Shown here: positions 31,372 to 41,810 of the stretch, piece by piece | Layout of the letters: every line of letters starts with the position of its first letter | Position numbering within the stretch: position 1 is the first letter of the stretch | Program-made: the position numbers and the translations under genes | Assembly (NCBI GenBank): GCA_902728285.1 | Contig: CACVBU010000240.1 | Location: 124,001 to 188,000, forward strand | DNA: 64,000 bases | From: Clytia hemisphaerica | Lineage: Eukaryota > Cnidaria > Hydrozoa > Leptothecata > Clytiidae | Reading direction: 5' to 3' | Notes under the pieces: generated by a model | The model's database searches: none | What the model was told of the DNA's origin: nothing | What the model saw: only the letters and a program-made list of their open reading frames with translations

Positions 31372-32067
31372 GTGAGTTCTTTCATTCTTATTTTTGTAGT
31401 TTTTCCCTCAAAATGAACAACGGAGGCCTGGAAAACTTGAGTTAAATAAATCTGAGTTCACTTTTTGTGACGCTAGAAATCGACATTCCTGTCTTTCAGG
31501 GGCCGCGGCACCGCGGCACCGGGGGGCCACCCGGGTCTTGGCCCGACCACTTTTTTTCAAAGTAAAAAGAAAATTTACTCATCAAGCCAATTTTTTTTTT
31601 TTTTTATTTAAATCTCTTTTATCACCATTAGATTTGGTATAATACTTCTAAAAAAAATTTACAACTAAATAAAAAACTATGTTTAAAATAAAATGTACAT
31701 GTTCTCGTTTTTATTTGAAAAGAAATGCATAAATAACGACACCCGATGTTAAAAATACCCTGGGTCATTTCGTTATGGAGGAGAGACCGCGATATCATCA
31801 GGGCCTACCAGAGATAAAGAAGCGGCCTTGCCTCCAAACGACCTAAAGTGAACCCCATAAAGATATGAAACTCTATAGACTAAGAATGGATCAGATGCCC
31901 ATAATGGATATAAACTGTGAATCGAAAAAAATAGGAACAAGAATAAGTAATATAGTATCTCAGAAGTTTCAAGAGAAAAAAGAAAAAAAAAGAAAAAAAA
32001 AAAAAAAAGAAAACAGAAAAAATAAAAATATTAAGTAAAGTTCAAATAAAATATACCGCGTAAAACA

Positions 32068-35000
32068 CTATCTTTGTATGGCAGATTCTAAAATCTCCAC
32101 AAATCGTCGTCTACACAAAACATCATACCATTCCAGAGTACAATCTCTCAACTCCAATTGCTCCTCCGAAAGTGGAGGGAAGCTTACACTAATCCGTTTT
32201 GACTTTCGATTAAATATGCAGTCGTAGATGTTCACATTGTTAACCAAACAAATTTCATAGATTTCGTCAACGATCGAAAACGAGCGATCATGCTTCTCAA
32301 GCGATAGCATAGACAATATGTAGTCTCGAGTATTATGATTCATAAGAGTCTGATTAATGAGATTTAACTTCCGATTACATAGGTGAGAACTAGCGTTTGG
32401 GATTTTGTAGATGGTGTGAATGTGATTCTTGGAAAACTTCGATACGCCAAGTAGAGATTTCAAGGCACATCTTGCTTGTCTGTCGATTAAGTCACGGTGG
32501 TGGTTACTAAGTTTTACCAGCTCTAGACCATAAAGGAGTTTAGGTATCACAAGAGTCTTAAAAACGTTTACAACTTGATTAGGATGCAGGTAGCGAACTC
32601 CACCTGTAATCAACGATGAAACGACGGACCACATCTCTGAAACTCGGTAGTCGATATGGTGGTTCAGCTGAAGGATGCTTGATGACTTTCCCCATAGAAA
32701 ACCAAGGTGTTTCAGTTTGTTCTGAGGATGAATAATTTTGCCATCGAGTTGGATTGTAAGATCTGCGAGGAGACTTTTTCCTGATATAAGATACTGAGTT
32801 TTTGCGTGGTTAAATTTGAGGTTGTGTTTGTGACCATAACGAATACAAATGTCCATTAAGGATTGCAACCAGAGAGAGTTGAGCTTATCAAGATCAAATC
32901 GTCTGCGAAAGCGATGACTGACGTGTCGGTGCCGTTCGGGAGAGAGGCTCCACATTTCTGATTGGTAAGTTTCGATAATAAATCTTCGGTATAAAGATTG
33001 AATAAGTAGGGAGAGATGATAGATCCTTGTTTGACCCCCTGAGAAAGTTTAAAACTGTCAGATTGGATACCACCGTAAACCACGCTGGATTCACTGCTTA
33101 GATACGTAGCAATGAGGTATCTCACAATCGGTGTGGGTACTGATTCTTTGGATATTAGTTTCTCAAACAGAAGACTCCAGTTACAACTGTCAAATGCTTT
33201 AGACACATCCAAGCTGCAAATGTATAATGGTGAATTGTTTCTGTTGTAGAATCTGATGGTGTCTTGCATTAAAAGCTCGGCATGGATTGTAGATGATTGG
33301 CTCGTAAAGCCGAATTGAGAGGAATGAGAAGCTTCGAGAATAGGACATTTGTTCAGTATAATTATTTCGATTAGCTTGGCCAGTATTGGCATAATGCTTA
33401 TACCTCTGTAATTGTTGGGGTCTTTCAAAGTTTTATTGTATGACTTCACCAAAGGAATGATGATGGAATTGCTAAGTAACGATGGAATGTGCTTTTCGGT
33501 AAAAATGCGGTTGATGAGTTTTGTAAGGTAGTCGAGGAAGTCAATACTGATTGCGTGTAGATAATGTTCACTCAAAACGTGGAAAGGGTCCGGGGACTTT
33601 TCCTTATTCAAACGATTGATAGCTTTCTTCACTTCAGATTGTGTAATATAGAAATTCTCGCCCTGGGAGGGTAAATTGTTAAAAATGTCGGCAAGATGAG
33701 AGTTACTTGTGTTATTATCGATTGAGTCGATACCAGGGGTGTTCAGAATGGTGTTGAAGTGCTTGGAAAATTCGGAGTTAATATCAGTTTTGGAAGTTTT
33801 CCCGTTGATGGTGAAGAGTTTTTGTGATGATGAACGGTGAACTTTAATGTTTTTCCAATAAGTCTTTGGTCTTACTTTGTTAAGTTTGTCGATCTTGATA
33901 TAATATTCTACAGAGGATTGATTTTTGGCATTTCGAACGAGCTGACGAAATCGTTTTCGAGCAAATTTGTATCGATTGTAAGAAATGCTATTTTCGTTTC
34001 TTGGAAAGTTTTGAGATTTCCATACGTTGAACATGGTTTGTAATTGTTTTCTACAATCCGTTAAGGTGCTGTTCCACCACGATTTGGGTTCAATTCTGTG
34101 GTGTTTTTGCTCAATTTCGTTGTAACTTTCGTAAGCGAATTCTTTTAGATGTTCTTGTAGGTCGATAACTTCCTTGTCAATTGAAGTATTAATAATATTA
34201 GAAGAGTTAAAATAATTTGAAGTTTTCCCCCGCTATTTGTCTAAAAAAAGTTCATTTTTCCACATATGATTAGGTACCCTTCTTGCAATGGTTGGTGGTG
34301 GAGTTGAAACGAGGTTATCAACGAGTGCACTTTCTGACAAGGTAATTGAAGCGGTTACAGGTAAATGATCACTTGTGTTTGTTGGTTCCGGAAGAATGAC
34401 TGAAGATGAGCTGATGTTGTTAAGGAAATCTGATGATACCAAGATGTGGTCAATGTATGATGAATTTAACATACTGTGATGGTGGTATGTATAAGTGGGA
34501 CCGAAGCCCATGGTGATGTCAACGGGTATGAAGTTGTTCTCGATGATAAACTCTGTCAAAATGGGTGATAGTGTGTTAGTTTTGGAACACCGTGGTGAAT
34601 TTGGGATGTCAGGGTAGCATTGAAAGTCCCCCATTATGATTGATTCACTCGATGGGGAGAATTGGGTGTGGATTCCTTGGATGATCGCTAGTTGAACTTT
34701 GTAATTGTCTGTGTAATTCTCAGAGCCTGTGGAGGGTAAGTAGACCCCAGTGACGATTAGGGAAATGTTTTTTAGCATAGTTTTGATGATTGTAACATGA
34801 TCCTCTGAAATGATGATGTCTATTGATGTGAATAACTTGCGATTAAGGAGAAGGACAGTCCCTCCGAATGGACGTCCTGAACTGTGTTTATTTGCGTAAA
34901 CAGGTATAACGGTGAATTTTTGTTCAAGGTCTGATAATAAATGTTGTTCCGATCTCAAAATCCAGGTTTCAGTAAGAAAAATACAGTCAAATTTATTGGC

Positions 35001-35072
35001 AAGGTCCTTAGCGTAAACAAAGTTGCTTTTGAGACCATTGCAGTTCAGGGTTACTATCTTTGACTCCATCAT
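32068..35072 (-). pseudogene. LINE ORF2: APE endonuclease and reverse transcriptase, one stop and one frameshift
   Basis: Starts at the ATG at 35072, which overlaps the ORF1 stop. The endonuclease part shows LNCNGLKS, LTETW, MGDFQ, YIDHIL and SDHLPV. An in-frame TAG at 34233-34235 interrupts between endonuclease and RT; the same frame continues after it. RT motifs follow: NNYRGISIMP, LDVSKAFDSCNW, LSQGVKQGS and an intact FADD near 32893-32904. A one-base loss near 32867-32870 shifts the frame just after FADD; the thumb region then continues to 32068. The protein would nick chromosomal DNA and prime cDNA synthesis. The catalytic boxes I can see are intact. Confidence 0.85.
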
Positions 35073-36391
35073 TCCGAGTCGTAATGATTATTGACGTGAT
35101 TTCCGACTGATCTTTGGTGATTACTGATTTGATTTGAGTTAAATTTTGATTTGTGAAATGGTTTAACAAGAAGACCGGTGTCCCATGTGTCTTCACTGAA
35201 TGCTCTATCTTTGTCCTTTAGTGGGATGTCAACTCGGATGGATTGATTATAATGGTTGGTTCGGTTTGACTCGATGTGAATGACTTTAATTTGTATGTCA
35301 CTTTCAATGTAATGCTGAATTTCCTGGATAGAGAGATGAGGATTAAATCCAGCAACGAAAAGAGAAAATGGTTTGGTTTGACCTGCTATGTTGGGATTCT
35401 TGGTTTTACGGTTTCCAAATATCGGGCGAGGGGTTTTGATGTCTTTGGTATCCTTCCTTTCTCCTTGTTGGAACTTTGGTGATGAGGACATAGGTGCTGG
35501 CGGCTTGGGCGGGTATACCGGGCCCTTTGTGTTTTGTGATGTAGAGGTTGGTAGAAACGGTGGAGGTGCAAATTTCTGATGGTGAGGAAAGCCAGGTGGA
35601 AACGCAACAGAGAGATGGGATGGATCCTGATGATGTGTTGTGATAGGCTTTGATACTACTGAGGAGAAGGATGGGTTAGGAAATTTACTCTGGTACTGGT
35701 TGCGGTTGTTATCAATGAGGTGGTTGGATGTAAAGTTAGGCTTATTCGAGATGCCATTAACAGTTTTCTCAAGTCCCTTTAACTGTTGTTGTAGTAGGTT
35801 GTTGGATGATATAGATTTCTCTAGTTTACTTTCGAGAGACACCATAGATTCTTTCAAAGTTTTATTCTCAGTGAGAACTTTTGAGTTCAGGGTAATAAGT
35901 TCGTTGAGTTTCTCCACCAAAACAAGATTATTTTGCTCCACGATACTACTACTGTTTGAAGAAACTGGTGTTGTTGTTGTTGTTTGTTGCTGTTGGTGGT
36001 TTTGAATAGCAGAGGGCTTTAAAATATCAATAGCCAACTTGCCAACAATTTGGTTCTCACATACACTGTAGCCCATATTGAATATATCAAATGATGCTGG
36101 GATTGGCTTTCGTCGTTCTTTCAACATCTGATCTGGTGGTTTGTCTGATGGGCCAAAGCCATGTTGTGTCAGAATATCATTTTCAAATGTATCAATGAAT
36201 ATTTCATATAATTGTTCCCGAAGTTTGCACATAACAGTAAAGTCTAATTTCCTTATGTTTGCAAGTACAATGTCCTTAGGTGAGCTGAATATAAGCTGAA
36301 GATTTTGAATAAAAAGTGTTGATGGTTCCACTGCATTTTCTCTGATGTTATCAAAAATTGATTCAATATTTTCCGCAGCTTCGTCCGCCAT
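35069..36391 (-). CDS. LINE ORF1 protein
   Basis: 440 residues, uninterrupted. Residues about 165-215 form a leucine-heptad coiled coil (VEKLNELITLNSKVL). A proline-rich, probably disordered segment follows (PPFLP, PPKPPAPMSS). The C-terminal part, with PFSLFVAGFNPHLSIQEI, looks like an RNA-recognition-motif fold. This is the usual plan for an RNA-binding LINE ORF1 protein that coats the element's RNA. The stop TGA overlaps the ORF2 ATG as ATGA. Confidence 0.75.
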   Translation of the reverse strand: MADEAAENIESIFDNIRENAVEPSTLFIQNLQLIFSSPKDIVLANIRKLDFTVMCKLREQLYEIFIDTFENDILTQHGFGPSDKPPDQMLKERRKPIPASFDIFNMGYSVCENQIVGKLAIDILKPSAIQNHQQQQTTTTTPVSSNSSSIVEQNNLVLVEKLNELITLNSKVLTENKTLKESMVSLESKLEKSISSNNLLQQQLKGLEKTVNGISNKPNFTSNHLIDNNRNQYQSKFPNPSFSSVVSKPITTHHQDPSHLSVAFPPGFPHHQKFAPPPFLPTSTSQNTKGPVYPPKPPAPMSSSPKFQQGERKDTKDIKTPRPIFGNRKTKNPNIAGQTKPFSLFVAGFNPHLSIQEIQHYIESDIQIKVIHIESNRTNHYNQSIRVDIPLKDKDRAFSEDTWDTGLLVKPFHKSKFNSNQISNHQRSVGNHVNNHYDSE

Positions 36392-36473
36392 GTTTGTTAT
36401 TGAATAGACCTTTGTAATAGACCTGTTTTAGGCGATCTAGAAAGGTTAAAATTTAAAATTTTTTGCCCCTCGG

Positions 36474-36899
36474 AGCCAACCATGGCGGCGCCTCCTTCGT
36501 CAGTATTTCATGTCCCCATCACTTTCAAAGTGGAGCCGCGGCCCCTAGACTCATGTCAGACGTTATTTAATCCATAAAGATTCAAATTAACAAGCTCTCT
36601 TCTCAATTGACGTCAAAATTTGTTTGGCGGTAGGGGCGGAAAATGCCTGTAAATCAGCACCCTCTCACCAGCTATATTAGCAACCGACTTTTGGTTATCC
36701 CGCACTCTTACTTGATTCATCAGCAAAGTAGTTTGCTAGTCTAACTGGAAGGTGAAGGAAAAGCGGCTGAAATGAATTATCGCGTATTCATGAAAAAATC
36801 TACGCATTCACTCAATCTAACAGTGATTTTTCACATTCCTCACAAACTAATAATTCTTTTATTAATTTTAATGCATTTACAAAACGAAAAATCCCATGA
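36474..36899. other. Non-coding stretch beside the LINE 5' end
   Basis: Contains CATGGCGGCGCCTCCTT, related to motifs at 29591 and 29862. No gene. Confidence 0.4.
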
Positions 36900-38050
36900 G
36901 TAGAGTGGAACCTCTAATAGGCTCTTCCAGAAAAAAATTGTATATATGGAGGGTGGAGGATATAACAATTTTCAGTGATTTACTCCCGGGCAAAGTGACT
37001 TTTGGCCTCCCGGACAACCCAATTTACCCCCCGGACAAGGCAGATTTTGATGATTTTTCGCTACCCCACAATATATCCCCCACCCTGGGTGTACGAACTT
37101 TTTTTGGAAGAGCCCAATTAGCGGACACACCATCGGGGAGACAGGTTAGTGTCTGTTAATAAGAGGTGTCCGACTTTTAGAGACTTTTGATTAATGGGCT
37201 CAAATTTCAGAATTTCGCAATCCTAATATTTCGACATTAAATACTACAGAGTCACAAAATGACACAATGCAAAAGATCATTCAAACAAAGCAATCTTTTC
37301 TTTTTTTTTGAAACGTAAGAAATTTAGTAGGGGGCCAAGCCTGGGGTTCCGTGACATCTTTTCTACGACCTAACCATTTTTAGTCTATTCCAAAGAACAG
37401 TATATTACAAGATATTTGAGAGGGAGGACGCGAATTAGGCCCGGGAAAACTTTTTATGACCAAAATAGTGACGCCATTGGCAAAACTGCAAGGGAAGATA
37501 AGGGGTAAGAAAGTACCTGATTTTCAAAAGTCAAAATAAACGAAAATGATTGGTACCATCTGAAAGAGCATGAAATTCTGAGCAAAAAAATGTATTACAA
37601 CAACTCTCTGACTAAAACACACAAAGAAATACAGCCGCTTGAAGTTCAAAAATATACCGACGTCAGTACGATCAAGACAAGATTTTGACGTCAAATCATA
37701 GTAGAGCTGACAGTTAGTTGGTCTTAAAGCGGCTGTATTTCTTTGACTAAAAATGGTTAGGTCGTAGAAAAGATGTCACGGAACCCCAGGCTTGGCCCCC
37801 TACTAAATGCCCGAAATATTTTGAAAGCTTGATCCAGATTACAACGAGAGAAAGCAAGTCTTGGAAAAGTAATTTGCAGTTTCAAAAAAATCATCGTACG
37901 ACTTCTCATTGAATGAAACATTCTTTTCTTGTATTGTGATGGCATAATGGGGAGATGATTCATTTTGACCCTGACCCTTTTGACAATGTTTTTTGTCCGC
38001 TGGTCAGAGGTGTCCGCCTTTTAGAGTGTCCGCTAATTGAAGGTTCTACA
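36900..38050. mobile_element. Inverted-repeat element with GTAGAACCT...TTAGCGGACA ends
   Basis: The left end GTGGAACCTCTAATAGG and the inverted right end GTAGAACCTTCAATTAGCGG resemble each other. TTAGCGGACA and GTGTCCG motifs repeat near both ends. The style recalls pogo/Tigger-type non-autonomous elements, but I see no transposase. A second inverted-repeat element is nested inside. Confidence 0.45.
37322..37808. mobile_element. Nested element with 64-bp perfect terminal inverted repeats
   Basis: 37322-37385 (starting ATTTAGTAGGGGGCC and ending CATTTTTAGTC) is the exact reverse complement of 37745-37808. An inner pair, AAAGAAATACAGCCGCTT near 37623 and its complement near 37727, adjoins the right arm. 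Perfect arms imply a recent origin or active gene conversion. Confidence 0.85.
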
Positions 38051-38415
38051 ATGTTCGGAAACATGATTCAGATCAACCTCTAAATGCTTTTTGACAAGTT
38101 TGTTTACATTTCCAAATAATTTCAAGTTTTTAGTTTTTCGAAGACTATTTACCTTACTTGAGTTTTTATTTAGATTGTGAATTTGACTCTAAATGTTATG
38201 TCTCTTTGAGTACGTTTATTCACAGACGAAATATTGTCAAAACATTTTGTCTAATCGAGTCGTTTTTCTTTCATTGTGAAATGTAATACCACCACGTGTG
38301 TTAAAGGTTTCAGCAATTCGTGTGCATGAAGCTACATGGTATATCGTAATGAAGTAGAGGGAGAAAGTGGTGGTCTGGTTAAAGAAATAAGTTCGGTCAC
38401 AAATTCGACAAAATA
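38051..38415. other. 5' flank of the STRA6-like gene
   Basis: AT-rich sequence; I see no clear TATA box or initiator that I would defend. Confidence 0.4.
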
Positions 38416-40203
38416 ATGTCTTGCCAGTCAACTGCTGTCTCTAATACCGCTGTATTGGTGTTAGTCATTTTGATACCGACGCTGATTTTAATTATCATGC
38501 AGATTTACTCGCGACTTAAGAAAGGGAAATTGACAGCACAAGCACCATTCCTGTTCCTGCAGGACAATGACCGAAATCGATTGATGACGTCATTAGCGTT
38601 TGGCCACCTTTCGCTCCGTGTTTTTAACATTTTCTCCGGAAATGGCCAAAAAGCTGTTGCACTAGCACTTTGCTCAAGAATATCAGATCAACCAGAATAT
38701 TACCTGTGTTCATTTTTCTCAACGATCTTGTTAGCAACTTTATATGGGTTTTTAGCTTTCCCATTTTTTGCTTTGATCTCCTCTCCGCATTTACTGGTTT
38801 CGTCGATTGTTGGAATCGGATTTACCGTTTGGGAGATTGTTTATCTCGGACTACAGTTTGACTATAACGATGGCTGTAATTTGAAAGCTACCTTACAACG
38901 AATCACTGCAATACTTGTGATACCTAATTTCATTTTTCTTGCTGTCATCTTGTTTGGTTTCGGATATCGCTTATACACATGCTTCAAAACAGGATGTTAT
39001 GAACTTCCAACGAACGAGAAAAGCGTCGTAGATACACATCAAATCCTGTATTTGAAAAATCTTCTACAAAGGAAAAATATTTCAAAACAGTCACAGTTAA
39101 CTCTGTTTCAAAAACTGAAAAATGTTTTCAAACCGTGGTTTAAATTTCCTGGTGAAATTCTTCAATGTATGTCTGTGATTTTCGTCTTGCTGTATTTGAT
39201 TCTGTTTCTAATACAATACCAAGGGTTAAAATTACTCTACAAGTTCTTAAAGGTACTGGGAACTAATCCTAACACAGACATCGAAGCAGTCTGGTATTTA
39301 GCGTTGGTCATCAGTATTGTCTTGTACCTGGTCATGGTGGTTCATTTTTTGTATTGTTACCAAAATGATACTCTGGCAATATACACGGGAAATCACAACC
39401 TCTACCGGAAAGATGATGGTTGCCATAATATCGCTTTGTACCATCGATTGGTGTTTCCAGCATACTTAATCAGTGCAATGTTCATTGGTTTTATATGTTG
39501 TTATGTGTTGGTTGGTATCAGTGTTGGGATTGTTTATCTCCTAGCAGCTATAGCAACAGGATCACAAGTCTTGATATTGCTTCGCTACACATTATCTTTC
39601 GTTGGCACTGGTATCGTTTTTAAAATCATCCAACGCTTAAGCATCCGTTATTATTTCTCCGATTTGGAATCATCAAAGCTTCAGATTAATTTAAAGCATC
39701 CACGTTTGTTTTACGTTCTATCCTTCTTTTTATTCTTCGTGAATGTGTTCACGGGTCTGATGTCCCTGGTCAAACGTCTCTTATTCATCATTTTCAGTTT
39801 TCTGTTGTTTTACGGTCGCATTGATCGTAACCCAATGATGTTCTTCAAGAGTATGGATATATCGAATTCGTACAGATCCTTTTTACGTGTGGAGAACGTC
39901 TTCAAGAACCCCATCATGCGTTGCTTCTGTCAATTCCTCATGGAACCTCACATTCGAAACATATCACAGCTCACTTCTCAACAACTCACCAGAAACGTGT
40001 GGGGAAGCCCTTTGATTCGTGGATCGGACCGCTCGCTTCAACCAATCACCGGGTCAGGAAAAAGCGGGAAAGTGGCGCGAAACCGTTGGTACGTCGCGTA
40101 CACACTACTACGCAACCCAGGTTTGACCAATGAACGATACCATGGTAGGTATCGAGATAACAGTCGAATCATACCCTCGGAAAACGGAAGCATTAATGCG
40201 TGA
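38416..40203 (+). CDS. STRA6-like retinoid transporter, single exon
   Basis: 595 residues from the ATG at 38416, uninterrupted. At least eight hydrophobic helices are visible, for example AVLVLVILIPTLILIIM near the start, VIFVLLYLILFLIQY, and FYVLSFFLFFVNVFTGL near residue 440. The C-terminal part matches STRA6 best: SYRSFLRVENVFKNP, then RWYVAYTLLRNPGL at about 557-570, which corresponds to the conserved RW..AYTLL.NP end of vertebrate STRA6. STRA6 moves retinol across the plasma membrane and in vertebrates is the receptor for retinol-binding protein. Invertebrate ligands are not known from this sequence. Vertebrate STRA6 genes have many exons, so a one-exon gene suggests a retrocopy or intron loss. 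I saw no poly(A) tract at the 3' side. Confidence 0.85.
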   Translation: MSCQSTAVSNTAVLVLVILIPTLILIIMQIYSRLKKGKLTAQAPFLFLQDNDRNRLMTSLAFGHLSLRVFNIFSGNGQKAVALALCSRISDQPEYYLCSFFSTILLATLYGFLAFPFFALISSPHLLVSSIVGIGFTVWEIVYLGLQFDYNDGCNLKATLQRITAILVIPNFIFLAVILFGFGYRLYTCFKTGCYELPTNEKSVVDTHQILYLKNLLQRKNISKQSQLTLFQKLKNVFKPWFKFPGEILQCMSVIFVLLYLILFLIQYQGLKLLYKFLKVLGTNPNTDIEAVWYLALVISIVLYLVMVVHFLYCYQNDTLAIYTGNHNLYRKDDGCHNIALYHRLVFPAYLISAMFIGFICCYVLVGISVGIVYLLAAIATGSQVLILLRYTLSFVGTGIVFKIIQRLSIRYYFSDLESSKLQINLKHPRLFYVLSFFLFFVNVFTGLMSLVKRLLFIIFSFLLFYGRIDRNPMMFFKSMDISNSYRSFLRVENVFKNPIMRCFCQFLMEPHIRNISQLTSQQLTRNVWGSPLIRGSDRSLQPITGSGKSGKVARNRWYVAYTLLRNPGLTNERYHGRYRDNSRIIPSENGSINA

Positions 40204-41431
40204 AACAGTAAAACATTCGAAAGTGAAAATGAACTTCAACATTTTATGTAAAAAAAGGATTTTTGAGACCACAATATGGATTTTCTTCGCTTTGTCAAGA
40301 AAGGAATAATGGTCAATTTTGACCTGGATTTTCCGAGACCTGGTTTATGGAATAATTCTGTGTATGAAAAAAGCACACGTGAGACTTTTACTGTAGTAGT
40401 TTTAAATTTGATATCATATTTTTTTTTTTAGTTTTTTTATGGGGTATAATTTCAATGGTTTTTGAATGAGGTCACTAAAGAATAACAACAATTGGTTAAA
40501 TCAATACCGTCTTCTTTGTTTAGTACTCTATTAATCATTGCAAAACACCCTGTTCGCCTTATCCTTACATAGTCTTTGTGAGCGCATCAAAGATATTCAA
40601 AATGTTGTATGTGTTTTAAATGAAACTTTACGTCTAATGCATTTGTCTCAAATTTATTTGTGAATTAGTCTCCCAATTACGCTAAACATGTCCTCCTCCG
40701 ATTTGATGGACTCTATCTCATAGTAGAAACACCCTTACTTATTCTACCCACCACTCATATTAAGCACAAATCAGCACATCATATCTCGAGTAAAAAAGTA
40801 TAAGAAGATAAAGATAAAGGACTTTTTAGAAATGAGATGATTAATCATTTTTCCAAATCAGAGAATTTAATGCCGCCATAACAGTTGTCCTTTGCGATCC
40901 ACGATTGTTTCCTTAAACAATGGAAAGACAATACTTCGCTCTCCACCGTTTCATGCGTTGTTCATGTATATAATAAATTCATGGTTGCAATGAATAATTA
41001 TTTTGGACACTGTGTGTGAGAAATTAGAGAAAATGAATAAAAAAATTTTATGTATGAGAAATTAGAAACATTAATCGCAATATTTAGGCCTTCTAGTTCT
41101 ATGCGTTGATAATTAGGGAAAAACAAATAACTATCAGTCATGTGTCAATATTCGTGATTAATTTAGGCTGCTTGCATCCTCTAACGAATTCCTGCTTCTT
41201 TTACTCAGTAAATCCTCTTTCCAGAGATTTGCCGCTCTTAGCCGTATATTACCGAGTTTATGTATGTGTGTTTTTCAGCGACGGAGACAGTAAGGTTCTA
41301 ATTTGAGTAGATCCTGACCAGCTGAGGACGACGGTAAATCAGCACTTTTATCGTCCTCAAAAGTGCAAATACATAAACTCGGTATTGGCTAAATACAGTT
41401 TTTAGCTGGCGAGAGTTTAGAAACTACCTGC
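40204..41431. other. 3' flank of STRA6-like gene and dispersed repeats
   Basis: 40808-40990 is an inverted copy of part of the element at 26862-27740 (shared GGTGGAGAGCGAA, ATTGTCTTTCCATTGTTT and GCAAAGGACAACTGT). 41158-41200 and 41520-41565 share a TTTAG-CT-CT-GCATC...CTAACGRATTC repeat. No gene found. Confidence 0.5.
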
Positions 41432-41460
41432 GGTTTTGTAGAGGTCTGCGATTCAGACTA
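41432..41460 (+). repeat. Hairpin-bearing conserved 29-mer, copy 2
   Basis: Identical to the copy at 23421-23449 across all 29 bases, including the GTCTG-CGATT-CAGAC stem-loop. Confidence 0.75.
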
Positions 41461-41582
41461 TGATTAATTATTATTTTTACCCAAAAACAAGTTACGCGAT
41501 AAATTAGAATGCACGTTAATCTAATTTAGACTACTGGCATCTACTAACGGATTCGTGCTCCTTATATATACTACCTAATATA

Positions 41583-41611
41583 CTACATGGGGTTTTGTAG
41601 AGGTCTGCGAA
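41583..41611 (+). repeat. Hairpin-bearing conserved 29-mer, copy 3
   Basis: Same as copies 1 and 2 with one loop change (CGAAT). Copies 2 and 3 lie 151 bp apart and share an upstream repeat, so they may end two members of one element family. Confidence 0.75.
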
Positions 41612-41709
41612 TCAGACTAAGAAAGATGACGATATATTGTAGACTTCTACGTTCCTTCATATTATTTAGTCTTATCATTTGTAAAGATCCATTTTCTTTC
41701 GTTTTTTAG

Positions 41710-41810
41710 TCACAGCTTGTTTTGGCGAACGAAGGTTCTTCACTAGAATGTCCGAACTAGGGAAAGACTTCATGGCCATCCCCTGGGAAGCATTTGAATG
41801 GGCGTCTTAA
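41710..41810 (+). CDS. Putative last exon of the small membrane protein
   Basis: A TTTTTTAG acceptor precedes 41710. Two bases complete a codon from the 31201-31371 exon, then 32 codons follow to TAA: the peptide contains CFGERRFFTRMSELGKDF and ends AIPWEAFEWAS. AATAAA at 41973-41978, about 165 bp after the stop, suits a polyadenylation site. It could equally be the last exon of another gene whose upstream exon I missed. No family recognised. Confidence 0.35.

Larger units (their letters stand above)
31591..36473 (-). mobile_element. Full-length APE-type LINE, antisense, lightly damaged
   Basis: On the minus strand the order is a short 5' UTR, ORF1 (36391-35069), ORF2 (35072-32068, endonuclease plus RT), a 3' UTR and poly(A) (a poly(T) run at 31591-31605 on the plus strand, with AATAAA beside it). 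AGCCAA flanks the poly(A) end and recurs near 36473, a possible but short target duplication. Only one stop and one frameshift interrupt ORF2, so the insertion is fairly young. Confidence 0.85.

Noticed and set aside
35276-36005. Plus-strand open frames of 63-121 residues
   Set aside because: Antisense shadows of the LINE ORF1 coding sequence.
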